Assembly: GCA_002794735.1 (NCBI GenBank)
Contig: NBAZ01000005.1
Coordinates: 620,001-684,000 of the forward strand
Reading direction: 5' to 3'
Origin: Pyrrhoderma lamaoense
Lineage: Eukaryota > Basidiomycota > Agaricomycetes > Hymenochaetales > Hymenochaetaceae
Length of the DNA stretch: 64,000 nucleotides
Positions 10,251 to 21,740 of this stretch are shown here, one piece after another. Within the stretch, counting starts at the first letter, position 1. Each line of letters starts with the position of its first letter. Below the pieces are notes generated by a model that ran no database searches, was not told the origin of the DNA, and worked only from the letters and a program-made list of their open reading frames with translations. A program made the translations under genes and the position numbers.

Positions 10251-10300
10251 CTCACGGATCCGTGAGAAATTGGTCACGTACGTGACAATCTATAAAAATA
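10251..10300 (+). promoter_or_regulatory. Two adjacent TCACG palindromes followed by a TATA box
   Basis: Positions 10251-10266 read CTCACGGATCCGTGAG, a perfect 16-bp palindrome. Positions 10273-10286 read GTCACGTACGTGAC, a perfect 14-bp palindrome. Both are inverted repeats of TCACG, with 4-bp and 2-bp spacers, and their centres lie about 21 bp apart (two helical turns). A TATA-like CTATAAAAATA follows at about 10290. Another TCACG lies near 10151. This looks like a core promoter firing to the right. Confidence 0.5.
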
Positions 10301-10423
10301 AATTACCCCTCAGCGAATAAAAGCTCAATCGAGGCTCGTCTTTCGCTCACTCTCACCATCCTTGTTGGGTTTCTTTGGATCGTCGAGACGCAATATTGAG
10401 ATAATAACAGATTTCAAGGAACA

Positions 10424-10516
10424 ATGGCACTTTCGGGTATATGGCAAACTAGAGACGTTTACAATACTTTATCAATCGCGATACAGATCTATACGCTTGA
10501 CGTAGATTCGTTATAG
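10424..10516 (+). CDS. Possible 30-residue small ORF downstream of the palindromic promoter
   Basis: This is the first ATG after the TATA-like box, with a favourable context (aacaATGG). It encodes a 30-residue peptide beginning MALSGIWQTRDVY before a TAG. I recognise no family, and splicing of the GTATAT...ATACAG stretch inside it (about 50 nt) leads to an early stop. It may be a genuine micropeptide, an upstream ORF or chance. The transcript may equally be non-coding. Confidence 0.2.
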   Translation: MALSGIWQTRDVYNTLSIAIQIYTLDVDSL

Positions 10517-11242
10517 GGCAGACAAATGAACACGGTATCGTGATTGTCAAATTGTAAATGTGTTTTGTAGGTCTTCTGCACTACTCTAGTTGATGATATG
10601 TATTGAAATCAACTTTTTTTATCAGGTTTAGATATCATCGTGCAAAGTATGGTATTGAGTCATTGTTTCTACATTAAACTTGACTATCAGTACTTGTGAC
10701 ACTGTACTAGTAGTTGGACTGCCTGCTTGTTCATGGTCGTAGTGCTTGCTTGGCTTAAGTGGATCATCATTAGTTAGGCTAGCGTTAAGGCTGTATGCTG
10801 ATGTGCAAATTCTGTCAAATATGTCGTCTCCCTACATCACAATCAATTATATGAACTTGCTTGCATCCTGTTAGACTCTTAAGAAACACCTGAGTTACTT
10901 GAAATTCGTTAAGTTCGTGTAAAGGCTAGATATGTGTAACACTAGTGTGAATGAAGCTACATGGTTGAAGAGTATGCGCATGATGTCCACACTTGATGGA
11001 CTGAAAGCAAAGAGGAGCGGTAAAAAGGCAGAGCAGTACTCGAATATTCTTCAAAACAGTTCCGAATAGAAATCAAGGTAGAGCAAAAAGTGTTGAGGAA
11101 TCAGGATGGAGGGATAATAAGATAGGTGAATTACAGCATTACACAACAAATGTCCTTCAATCAGATTGTTATTAGAAAAGAAACGTCGTCTAGAGAAAAA
11201 GTCCCAAAGTTTGATAACTGATGACAAGAAAAAAGACCAACA
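10517..11242. other. Intergenic stretch, no gene seen
   Basis: AT-rich sequence between the putative palindromic promoter unit and the 3' end of the Ser-rich membrane protein gene. No convincing coding frame, RNA gene or repeat. Confidence 0.45.
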
Positions 11243-14189
11243 TTAAGGTACCCGCCCGACTAATGTGCCCGTGCCTGCACCCATTCCGTGTACAAAGGTT
11301 GAGTCTAAAGGACTTTGATGGTTAGAGGGTGATCTACTCTGACTATTACTCGGTTGCTGGTTACCACCAACTGCACTCATCCTCGCTCTTCGGAATTGTA
11401 AAGAGTTTGCAGGTGAGAGGTTAGTAGGTGAGAGTGAACCTGCTAAATAGTCCCCGGCTTCCCGGCGAGGCCGTCGTCGACCTTCTGACGAGACGGAATT
11501 GGAGTGTTCAAGCTGTGAGCCGGAAGACCCACTCGTTCCAGTAGGGTGTCCATTCCGTGAAGGGGGACCATGAGATAATCGTGATGATCCAGAGTGCGAG
11601 TTTACAGATGAATTGTTAGCTCGTGATGGGGATCGAGAGTTTGGTCCAAATGAACCAACGGGAGAGAGGGGCCCAAGATTATCCGTATTTGAGTGTAGAG
11701 ATCCCACATCACTTTGGATGTTGTCAGCTTCATGGGGGTATTGAGCTATAATAACAGTAAAATCAAAAACTTATTAGTAAGATTCATGACTGAGAAAAAT
11801 GATGAAGTAGATTCTTCACCTGTCCAAGTGTCCTCCGAGTTCTGTTGGATTCAGTGGTACTTGCTATGGTGACAGCTCTCAACTGAGTCCAATTAGCTCT
11901 TGGTAGAGGCGGTGCATCCTCAAGTGTATCGTCAACAGTAATGTCAACAGATGCACGACCATGGTCGCTACGTGATCCAAACGTCGCAGATGACGGCATA
12001 TCCGAGCTTGATTCTCTCCATGCCCGAATATTTGCCAAGTCCAGGCCCGGAGGAATAGCCGGACCCCCTCTTGTAGAGGCTGTTGAGAAGGGGGACACAG
12101 CCGCAGGTGCCGGTACAGGGGTATCAAGGATATCAATCGGATCATTCATTGGTTGGACTGGTGGAATTCTCGGAGGCTCAGGAAGGGGAGGTGGTATATC
12201 TCTGTGTGTTGAGGAATTACCTAGAGCAGACGCAGATGAATCTAATATCAACAGTGCGGGATTTTGGAAGCTACTTCCGGCGTCACTACCATTGTCAAGA
12301 CGAGGCGCTGGCGTTTGTGGTGCACTATTGCCACCCAAAGCAGCGATAGTAGTCAGTGCTCGCGGAGGTAACGGCGGCATTGAAGAGGGCCTTTGAGGGA
12401 TACCACGTCCTCGAAGTGATCGGGTCGATAGTGTTGACGGACCTGATGGTGCATCATAAAACGTAGTATTTCCGGTACTTGAGGACGTGAGATCCGACAC
12501 TGGACGAGTTGGAGGCGGGGCTGCACTAGACCGGGTTGTTACTGAAGGTAATGGTTGAGTCGAGGTACTGGATGTCGTCATCGGTCCTACACTGTGACGA
12601 TGCGCACGAGAATTCAGACGTTGGAACCAGCTGAAACGGCTAAGACTTCTAAGTGCCTCAAGACTAGACTGCCAACTTGAAGGGCTTGCTTCATTACTAT
12701 TCGAGCCATCAGGGGTGATAAGCATTCCAGGTCCACCTTGGGATAGATTAAATCTATGGGCGGTAAGAAGAGTCGCTCTCTCATCATCATCTGTTTCTGG
12801 GGAATCAGGATGGGATCCTGTTGTACGCAGTGAGGTAAGGAAAGAAGCTTGTCTAGACGGGTTGGTCTCATTGCCCAAGGCTGGGGGAGGTCGAAGAGGT
12901 GAACCCACTTGAGCTGCACGCTCCCCCATTTCTGTTGTCCCTTTACGAGAACCTACACCACCAAATTTACTCCCATTGGATTCTCTGTTCCATTGGTCGT
13001 CCATTTGCATGAGTTGTCGAGTCGGGATGATATTGCCTATGATGTGACGAGAGCCGGAGGAAGATGTTTGGGTACTTCCGCTATCTCTCTTTGCTGCCGC
13101 CCCATTGGATTTTCCAGCGAGGGAACGATCAGGCCCACGACTCGGATTAAAAAATAGTGAAGAAGCTGATGCATGAAAGAACGGACTTGGTAGTTTGGGA
13201 CCAGAAGGACGAGGTGGGGAGCTTGGTGGTGTCTTATATGCAAAAGGAACCATACCTTCAGGAGCGCTAACTGTCCCTGTCTCAGTCCCAGTGGGACTAG
13301 GATTGGAAACCAAACGTGCAGTGTTAGAGATTTCACGCATTTCATCATTCTCCTCTCCACTTCCTCTCAAAAATGAGTCTTCTTCCCCACCATCAGGACG
13401 AGGGCTCCCTTCTCCAGGCTCTCGGGCCTCACCACCAGTTTCAATGAAAACAAAATCGCTGATATCGGGTTGGAAGTAGATAGAACGTCTACGTCGTCGC
13501 CTACAGCACCATAATATAAGTAGTAGAATAATTACTATTAAGACCACAGCGGCCGCAATGATTATTCCTGCAAGTTGACCGGCGGAGAGATGGTTTTTAT
13601 GAGTAGAACTTTGTATGGCGCTAGAAGATGTTGCTGCCGAAGAAGTTTCTATCGTTGATGGATTAGATGTGATTGATGACGAGGGATTTGTGATGGTTGA
13701 AGCTGAGTTGGATACGGAAGATGATTGAAGGGTTGCAGTAGAGCTAGTTGATGGTGTCGCAGTAGAGGAAGATTGTTGTGTGATGGAAGCAGGTGTTGTT
13801 GAACCTAGATTGGTCCAAACATCATCAGGCCCGAGAGGAATCTATGAACACAACTACATTAGAACGATCTGAGAAAACAGATCGACATACGTACACTAGG
13901 ACCTATGTACGTTAGAGGAACACCAACGGTTGTTACTCCTGTAAGCTGTTCACTCCCGATCACAGTAGTAAAAGTTGACGCAGAGAGATACGGTGGTAGT
14001 TGTTGAGTAGGTAGCGCTGGTAAGTTTTTACAGTTGAAAAACCTTCAGGTTATGATTTAGAAGTTGGAGGGGCGGTATAACATACCTGAGGTGACGAGAA
14101 CTGTTTCTACTTGAGTCTGAGTTATACCATTGATAGTCACAATAGCAGTTGTAGCAGTCAAGTAAGAAGGGAGAACCTGTGTCGCCATA
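11243..14189 (-). CDS. Ser/Thr-rich single-pass membrane protein (sensor- or mucin-like)
   Basis: The ATG at 14189 opens MATQVLPSYLTATTAIVTINGITQTQ. Two further exons join in phase (introns at about 14036-14095 and 13843-13896). The ectodomain ends in a long Ser/Thr stretch, followed by one membrane helix (GQLAGIIIAAAVVLIVIILLLILW) and a polybasic stop-transfer CCRRRRRR. The cytoplasmic part is several hundred residues of Ser/Pro-rich, low-complexity sequence, so the architecture recalls fungal cell-wall stress sensors and Ser-rich membrane proteins. The last intron (11746-11819) joins out of phase with the long Ser-rich tail ORF (11243-11707). Read strictly, the protein would end near 11602 after a short tail. 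Either a one-base error or another splice site resolves this. Function is unknown. Confidence 0.7.
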
Positions 14190-15237
14190 AGAAACAAGAA
14201 GGGAAAATATGCTTAAAGATGAAGAGTATTAAAATAAAGAGTGTGCCGGTTTATTTGCTTGTTGAAGAATTAGACATGAGCTTGCGATGGACACTGTCCT
14301 GCGTGTGATAATTGTTCACCTTGTGTATTTTCTTTATAAGAGCACTAACGTGCTGATTTTCACTTTTATATAAGAGCCGGTGGCCACCTCGTGAGCTTCG
14401 TTAAGAAATCGTCAAGACAATCGCGTGGAACAAGCAAAAAAGAGAAATAGGGGGGGAGGATGAAGAAAATGGACTCCTCAACAGTGACCCTTGCGGTGGG
14501 CATCTACACACAATTGCTCTTCCCGGTTTCCACGAGTTCAACATCATGTGATCCCGTATTCCCCTTTTCGCCTGTCTACGGATCTATTTTTGTAGTAATT
14601 ACAAAAGTTATAGGTATAGTTGCCTATGGGATATTTCTTCTGAGCAAGTGTTCATTTGAGTAGTGGTAAGCTCTTCATTCACCTTTGAATGCATCCCCAT
14701 GATACTTGTAATTAAATAGAGCGAAATGAGGAACAGACATACTTGATACTAAATGGAGTAAAAGTAGGTTATTATGCCTTGTTTGGCTCACATCGGATTC
14801 GTGAGTATGTTCACTTGCTCTGCTGACAGACGATAGATAAATGAAGTTTTTTAATTTTGAAAAAAAGGATTCGTGAGCATGACTTTTCAGAGACGTTAAA
14901 AAGCCTAGTAATATACTCAGCATATATGTACGTGTATGCCCAGAACAACTCGATGAGTTTCAATGAGCAATTATAACGGCTAGCTCAGTCAAGAAGAAAG
15001 GGGAAAATGTAGGAACACTATATTGCTTTTTAGAGCTCTGAGCCTCTTCACCCATGACTTCCGTTGTATTTTATGCCGACGATGATCATGTAATTATTGA
15101 AGAATTGCGTTGCGATACGTTAAAGTTACTTCACCATAGTTTCTAACACTAATGACGTAATCCTTGTCATATGTAAAATTATGTAATCAAAGAAGTGTCC
15201 AATTCGTTCTGAGTATACTTCGTCTCTGAAACTGACG
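14190..15237. other. Divergent intergenic region (promoters), no gene seen
   Basis: About 1 kb between the start of the Ser-rich membrane protein (-) and the start of the ECM11-like gene (+). It is AT-rich, has scattered short ORFs without protein-like content, and must contain both promoters. A TATATAAG-like element lies near 14367. Confidence 0.5.
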
Positions 15238-17035
15238 ATGAGTGCTCGCACTCGTTTCAATCCGTCTGGCAAACAGATAAACGATACCAATACTGCTGCT
15301 GATAACTCTGCTTCCGTAAATCCGAGTCAAATTTCCTCTTCTGGTGCGCTCCAAGATGCGTCGAATTCTCCCCGACCTGGTTGTAAAAATGTAGACGAAG
15401 GAGTTACATTCCAGAAAAGTAATGAAATAAAAGAAAGTGACACTATCCCAATTAATTCAAAAAATAGCTCTGGAAATTTGATGGGTACCGACAAACCGCT
15501 TAATATTGGGTCTTTGGTCCGGCCAAGGTCTAAGAAAAATGACGCTACAAGTTCTCCGATTCAAAACAGAAGGCCTCGCAACTCTACTGTAACCAAACTG
15601 AAGGAGAACGGATTGCCTTTGATTTCTCGCTCTTCTTCCCATCTTCCACACTCTCCTACTCGTCTTCCCGAGAACTCAGCTTCATCATTCAGCCTATTTG
15701 CTTCATCAAATACCCATCTTCTTTCGGACAGCCTACCAACCTCACCGAATTCATACCAAAGACTGGATTCTTACAAGTCAGAAACAGGTATGCCTTCTGT
15801 TAAGCAGAACTCTAGTCGTATTCCTGTTCCCCGAACCACAGCAAATGGGAATTCCACATTTAATGGTCAGCATTTGGTGTCTACTTATAAATAGCCGCGA
15901 TCTAAACGAAGCATTAGATCCTTCTTCATGTGAGGTTTTCCCTTTGGGCAAACAGCATAGAGAGTCAGTAGAACCGGATCACTCTCATGAATGTTTATCA
16001 TCCCCCCTCTCATCTCACCGACGATATAAAGAGGAACAACGTAGCTATGATACATTGGTAGCTATTCATGATGACGATAATGGAAATGAGCTTCATAGTC
16101 AACAACATGAATATCGCCTTCGACGTACAACTAAGCGAATAAGCTCGAAGATGTAAATGAAGAAGAGATTAATTATGTTCGAGAAAAGAAACGCACTAAG
16201 ATAAACCCGAAAACAAGACAGGTTAGTATAGTGATACCTAATACAAATTTGATTAGACCTGAAGTCGGGAATATATAGACTATATTAGAAGGCAATCCTG
16301 AATCGTTCTATGAAAATCAACGTTCTGATCCTATGACACCTGTACCATACTATCAAAATATCGATCATGTCTATGATTCTCCTCGACCACGGGATCCCCG
16401 TAATCAGACTCCCTGTAATCAGACTCCTCCTGCTCATCTTGTAGCTCAGACATATAGCACCTCACAATCGATGCCTCCAGCTCGAATGAATGAGGAAGCA
16501 CAGCTTATATATCGTTTACTCGGCGTAGATATGGAAAAGTACTTGGATGATCATATCGAACAATACGATACTGCGAAAGTGCGATGGAAAAGTTGTACGA
16601 TTGAGGAATGGAAAGAAGGCGCTAGTGGTAAATATAACTTGATATAAACATTATAGTACTTTTGTTTGATTTAATAACGTCTGTAATCTTTCGGTTACAG
16701 AAATCACTGATAAATTTAACAGGCTTATTGACTTTGTAAGCAGCATATTTCTTTCACAACCTTTCTAACCAGCTGAACATGAACGATCTCAGGTCAAAGA
16801 TCACATGACGTACGCTTTTTCAAATCTATTGAAATTCCAACTTCCTTCTGGTTACTTTGTAAGACTCTACTAACAACTACCCTCCAGAACGAAGCTATCC
16901 CTTTTTGCTAATCTACATGAAACTGTTGCAAAACATAAAGTAGTCCTCAAGGAACGCGAGAACTTGCTCAAAGATATTCGGGAACAACTTGTCAAAGACT
17001 CCGGAAATGTGCTTGGTAGTGCTCTAGGAAAATAA
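15238..17035 (+). CDS. Probable ECM11-domain protein (synaptonemal-complex/meiotic type)
   Basis: Seven exons fit in phase: 15238-15865, 15918-16057, 16144-16221, 16279-16627, 16701-16735, 16793-16809, 16888-17035. The total is 1395 nt, giving 464 aa. The N-terminal two thirds are Ser/Pro/Asn-rich and probably disordered. The last ~110 residues are helical: EEAQLIYRLLGVDMEKYLDD, KVRWKSCTIEEWKEG, DKFNRLIDFVKDHM, and a charged coiled tail AKHKVVLKERENLLKDIREQL. This matches what I recall of the 'extracellular mutant protein 11' C-terminal domain. In yeast, Ecm11 is SUMOylated and works with Gmc2 in synaptonemal complex assembly. The family call is from memory of the domain shape, not a search. 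The gene model itself is well supported, including a 17-nt exon. Confidence 0.55.
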
Positions 17036-17520
17036 TCATCATATTGTCAAATGAGATTCTTGTTACTTATGTATCCTGTCCTTCTACTCATACTTGTGGA
17101 GTGCTACTCGATCGAACTTGGTGACTGCTACTTCTCTCAAGATATATCTGCAGCGATTGTCCTCTCAACGAAACTTTCTTCCTAATCATGTCTTTGTGCC
17201 TTCACGGATTTCTTAAATTCTCACTTTTCTTTCCGTACTATGGTTTCGTCTTAATACTAGTCTATTAAACTAGCCATTCACTATGTATTACTTACCCATT
17301 TATCCTGCGCTTACAAAATGCATTCAATCAACAAGAATATCTCTAGAACTTCTGTAGTTGAGTTTTGGATTCTATCCAACCAATGCGATGGTTTATTACC
17401 TGACGAGTAAAGAAGACTAAAACATACACACTATATACACTAAACAAGACAGGTAATTGGATATGTGATTAACGACACTAGCGGGGCAAGCATCGAGGCG
17501 AGGGAATACTATTACAGGAG
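17036..17520. other. 3' intergenic region, no gene seen
   Basis: The downstream region of the ECM11-like gene, of mixed composition and without an open frame of interest. Confidence 0.45.
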
Positions 17521-18330
17521 TTTTTTTGAAGGCGCCCAGGTGGGAGGAAGAGATGCGAGAGATTTGAGTGCGATAGCACGTAGTTAGTTAGTTCGAAAGC
17601 AAAGGGGAGAAAGATAGAAAAAACAATGAGCACGATAGCAGTTTTGATAGCGATAGCGACAGCAAAGCAATAGACTAGAATACAACGAGAAAAGCACGGA
17701 GAGCGACCAATGAAAATATAGTTAAGAGAGATAAAAAATAGTGTGGTAGGATAGCAAGTAGAAAGCAAAGCGATAGCAAGGAAAGCACGATAACACGATA
17801 GCAAAGGGGAAAGAAAAAACACAGCACGATGAAAAGAAAAAAGATGTGAGAGATGCAGAATGTGAGTAGAACTCATAAACAGGACGTGAAAAAATGCACG
17901 AGAAAAAGAGGGGGGATAGCCAGAGTGAGTTTCCCAAAGAAAGTAAGAAAGAGACGTATATGCAGAACAGAAAATGGATTAGAAACTAATCACAAGGAAG
18001 AAAGGGAGTAAGACAAAAATAACGAGATAGCAATGTAGGACAGCAATGTGGACAGCAAAAACGGATAGCAAGATGAATAACGAGTAACGATAGCAATTCG
18101 ATAGCGAGATAGCTCCATGGCTATGATTATAATAAAAATGCTCGTGAAAAGAAAAAAAGGCACAAAAAGGTGGACTATAAGAAGGGAGAAGAGGATTACC
18201 ACAACATTGTTAGACAATGAGGTAGGTTTGGAATAGTAAAAATAGAAGAGGGAGATATATAAAAGGAGATAGATTGACTTGAAGGTTGAACAATGAAAAA
18301 CCGAAAACTAATGTATGAAAATCCAAGGAA
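17521..18330. repeat. Purine-rich spacer with 13 GATAGC hexamers
   Basis: The + strand is strongly A/G-biased over about 800 bp. GATAGC occurs at 17572, 17634, 17646, 17652, 17750, 17772, 17797, 17915, 18026, 18064, 18089, 18100 and 18108. Many copies extend to CGATAGCAA, and GACAGCAA variants lie between them. The spacing is irregular, so it is not a simple tandem repeat. It lies between two convergent genes, which argues against an ordinary promoter. The minus-strand ORFs here (Ile/Leu/Phe/Ser-rich) follow from the purine bias. Confidence 0.6.
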
Positions 18331-18603
18331 AATGTGCTTTAGGAGTAGTAGCGAGCTAAGGGGGAAACGCAAGTAGGACGTAAGGGGATAGATACAAAGG
18401 GTACAGATAGGATAGGGAGAAATGGAGCAATTTGTCGGGGCTCGATGCAGATCATAAAAAGTCCGTCAAATGATTTGTGAAGGGAACACAACGACGCTAT
18501 AATCAGCATCCCGAAACAATCGCATGCGAGGCCAGCCCGAGACCTTGAGAATATAGAGTGTACATAAATCAAGGTACCAGCTATGAGAGTCCAAGACACG
18601 AAA

Positions 18604-20962
18604 TTAGCGACGTCTCGTCCTAGGCGTCCTAGGTGACCTTCTGATGGCTTGTTGTATAACAGTTGGTATCTCGGAGGTAGCGGGAGTTTCCCCCACGTGT
18701 TCTTTCCTATTCGTTTGAAATGTGGGGTGTCTAGTGTACGGCTCACCGGCATGTCCTCGTCGCGTAGTTCTCTGAGGACCTCCCTGTACAACTGTTCGGG
18801 GGTCACCTAGGATAGGTCCGGGGGTAGAGGCGATGGAAAGCAAAGCATCAATGGAGTCTGTACGATCTGTATCTTCTGGAATCTCATATGACTGAGTCGA
18901 CTCGGCTCTTGGTAACGCCATTATATTACTCTCTGGAGTGAACACAGAAGAGTAATTAATGGTAGTGTGGAGCAATGATGTACTAGAGCTTGAGTCAGAG
19001 AGAACCTGTCCAAGATTTGAAGTAGGCTGTACGTAAGTAGGGAGAGATTGGGCCATAGAAAACTCGTAGGGTGTGGATACTTCAGAGGACTCGCTTGTAG
19101 GTCTAGAGCCACTACCATGAGCGTGTGCAGCAAGCGAATTCTGGTGTCCAAATGGCGAGTGGGCTTCGGTTAAGGCGTACCCATTCATTGCAAGTGAGCC
19201 TGCCTCACTCCGAGGAGACCTATAAAGCGAGTGACTCTGTTCACGATGTTCTCTCACACCTTGATCAACCTCAAGCTGATACAGATTCGGCGAGTGAGTC
19301 GACGCCCTACCACAGCTACCACCTACGGATACTGATTCCCCGCGAGGATATGATGCATTCCTCGCTATCCCGACTCGATCTCGTTGTGGTCCTACAGAAG
19401 TGGGACGCTGATAACAGAGGTCCTCAGAGCTTGGTGGGGGCTGAGCTGAAGCACTAGAGCCCTGCCACGATCCAGTAGATACCAAAGCAGGGTCTAGACG
19501 TGAGTAGAAGTCGTCTTCACCGTGTGCATTAGAAATTGTAGCTGTGCTCGTACTTGAACCCTGTCTCGAGTGAGATAAACCCCTCTCAATCACGGAGCTC
19601 TCCCGGGAGGTGCACTGGGTCGGGGGCGAGAGGCTGCCTATGTTAGCTGAAGATGGACTCCGACCAGGGTGAAATCTAGACATAGCACCTCTCAGTGTTT
19701 TCCTGGAACTCTTTTCTTGAGTATCTCCTGGTTTTTTCTTACTCTGAGACTTTTTATTACGTTTTCGCTCCCTCTTGTTCCCTTCGCCCCTCGAAAAATC
19801 AACCCTCCAGTAGGCACCTTTTCCAGGTTCGGTGACCGGTTTAGGCTCCCGGACAAAGGCAGCCAATAGAGATAGCAGATGCCGAATTGAGTTCTAAGGA
19901 AAGGTAACAAATAGGAAAAACGAATGTTCAACGACGACAAATTAGATAGTGTATTCGTTTACTCACATTGAAAGCGATCGCCTCCGAGTGTCCCAGATCC
20001 CGGTAATATGGAAAGCGATCACGGATAGCTTTTAATATCTCTTGTAGAGTTGCCCTTTGTCCTTTATTCCCGAGTATTGCAAGTTTCACCAGTATGTGAT
20101 AGTTGTATTGGGGTTTATCTCCCTCCTCTTCCGGGTCCAGCAGGCTCCAGAGGTTCAATGGAGCGTTGGGTGGCAACCCAAGAACTTCATGGGGCGTACG
20201 GCCTAAAGGAGGCGCTCCCCCAAACAAAATCCCATTTGTCGCAGTCGATGGACCTGCAACAGGCTGGGTCGAAGATTCACTATGCACCTGCTCGGCCACT
20301 CCAGAATCCCTTATAGGTGGTGCATACGAAGCAGGGGCAGGGGAGAGTGGGTTTTGAGAGGGAATTGGAAGAGGCGCTCCTCTGACATTGTCATACTCGT
20401 GCACATGCTTACGATAATGTCCGTGCACTTCTGGTTGCAGCTGAGAACGAATGTGTTCGAGACCAATGCGCCTCCCCGTAGCATCAAAGGCCGGATATAT
20501 ATCCCGGCGTAAAAAAGCATGGCTGAGAGTAGAAGGTGCATGAGGTTCTGATAGAAAGGGGTTGCCTAATTGCTCCGCGATGATGTCCTTCTGTCGCAAA
20601 TTCGGTCGAAAAAGCGGTGCCGGAGAGGCTGATGTCAAAGGTAAACTAGCGGGCCCAAAAGACAGTGAAGTCGACGCGCTGGATGATGTCGTAGAGGTAT
20701 TAATAACATCATTCTCTAATCCGTTAACCGGCAACGAAGAGGAGCTAGACGTAGAATCAGAAGCGTTGCTCGTCCGATTTCGAGCGCGACGAGAAGAGCC
20801 AGGACGCGTCGAAGACGCGTCTCTTAGATGCATATTGGCATCTCCATCTACATTATTCCCTTCATTCGCAAATTCTGCAGACCTTAGCGTAAAGGGAGCG
20901 CGTTCCGACGAAGAGGATGCATCTTGCCCAGCAGGCGGTTTCATAGCTTTCTTTGGCGGCAT
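18604..20962 (-). CDS. Forkhead (winged-helix) transcription factor
   Basis: Nuclear DNA-binding regulator. Exon 1 (20962-19967) and exon 2 (19893-18604) are joined in phase by an intron inside the forkhead domain, giving 761 aa. The domain, about residues 290-390, reads YNYHILVKLAILGNKGQR, TLQEILKAIRDRFPYYR, NSIRHLLSLLAAFVR and PVTEPGKGAYWRVDF. This follows the family pattern of helix 1, helix 2, recognition helix (NSIRHxLS) and wing. LLSLLA replaces the usual NLSLNK in the recognition helix, so DNA contacts may be altered. The start MPPKKAMKPPAG is basic. Flanks are Ser/Pro-rich, as in other fungal forkhead factors (Fkh, Sep1, Hcm1, Fhl1 types), and I cannot assign a subtype. Confidence 0.88.
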
Positions 20963-21740
20963 AGAGAAAGAAATTTAAAATTATATATACGAGTAGCCAA
21001 GCCAAATAACAGCAAGCCACCGAGCTTAGCGGAAGCAAAAAGAGAGGAGAGGAGGAGGAGGGAGGAAGAGGAGGAGAGGGGGAGAGGGAAGGTGGACGTC
21101 GATAACGAATAGTGTAGCGTGTTATGGAGTCAAATTTCGTGTATGACTAGCTGTGAAATATAGGTCCACGAATAAATAGAAACTGTTGAAATACTGGTCA
21201 TTTACGGTCGTTATTCAACTTATCACTCACCTAGGCGATGATCGACGTAAATGAAGAGGTCAAAATTTTTCTCGACAATGATGTCGACAGCCGAGGGACA
21301 AGAAAGAGAATGAGAGGGAGAAAGAAATCACCAGTGGTTTGGTCTCCCAGAGTCTTGAAGGGGGCAAGAACGTGAAGACGATTATCGGTAGAGCTTATAT
21401 GGGTACCTCGAGCGGAACACGAGGCAGATGCTGAAGAGAATGCAGCAGACGTTCAGCTCACTCTTTTATACCCCATCGATCACTCTTTCGTCCAAAGACT
21501 AGTTGAACCGATTTCGAGGACGTGATTGCTTGTCTGCGTGTTTGTACACAAGTACAAACACATAACACTTGCTTGATCAGGCAGCCTTTTTTTTTCCTTG
21601 CGCTCGTCCACTGCAGATCCATTTCTTTCTTTTCTTAGCCCTGATTATTTTAAATACTAAACAGGCATTTTTTCACTAGTACTAGTTCGGATAAGCATTC
21701 CACTACTTCATTATCAGTCATTTTGTTATCGACATTTTGT
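20963..21740. promoter_or_regulatory. Upstream region of the forkhead gene with a polypurine tract
   Basis: Positions 21045-21095 are almost pure A/G on the + strand, so the forkhead 5' leader or promoter is a C/T tract, a common fungal core-promoter feature. TTTTATACCCC near 21466 is TATA-like. The remainder also contains the 3' flank of the LRR gene at 21741. No other gene is seen. Confidence 0.5.

Noticed and set aside
11941..13479. Plus-strand ORFs opposite the Ser-rich membrane protein
   Set aside because: Shadows of the Ser/Pro-rich minus-strand coding sequence.
17478..18217. Minus-strand ORFs of 71-132 codons, rich in Ile, Leu, Phe and Ser
   Set aside because: They mirror the purine bias and GATAGC repeats of the + strand. 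They have no domain features and no plausible splice structure.
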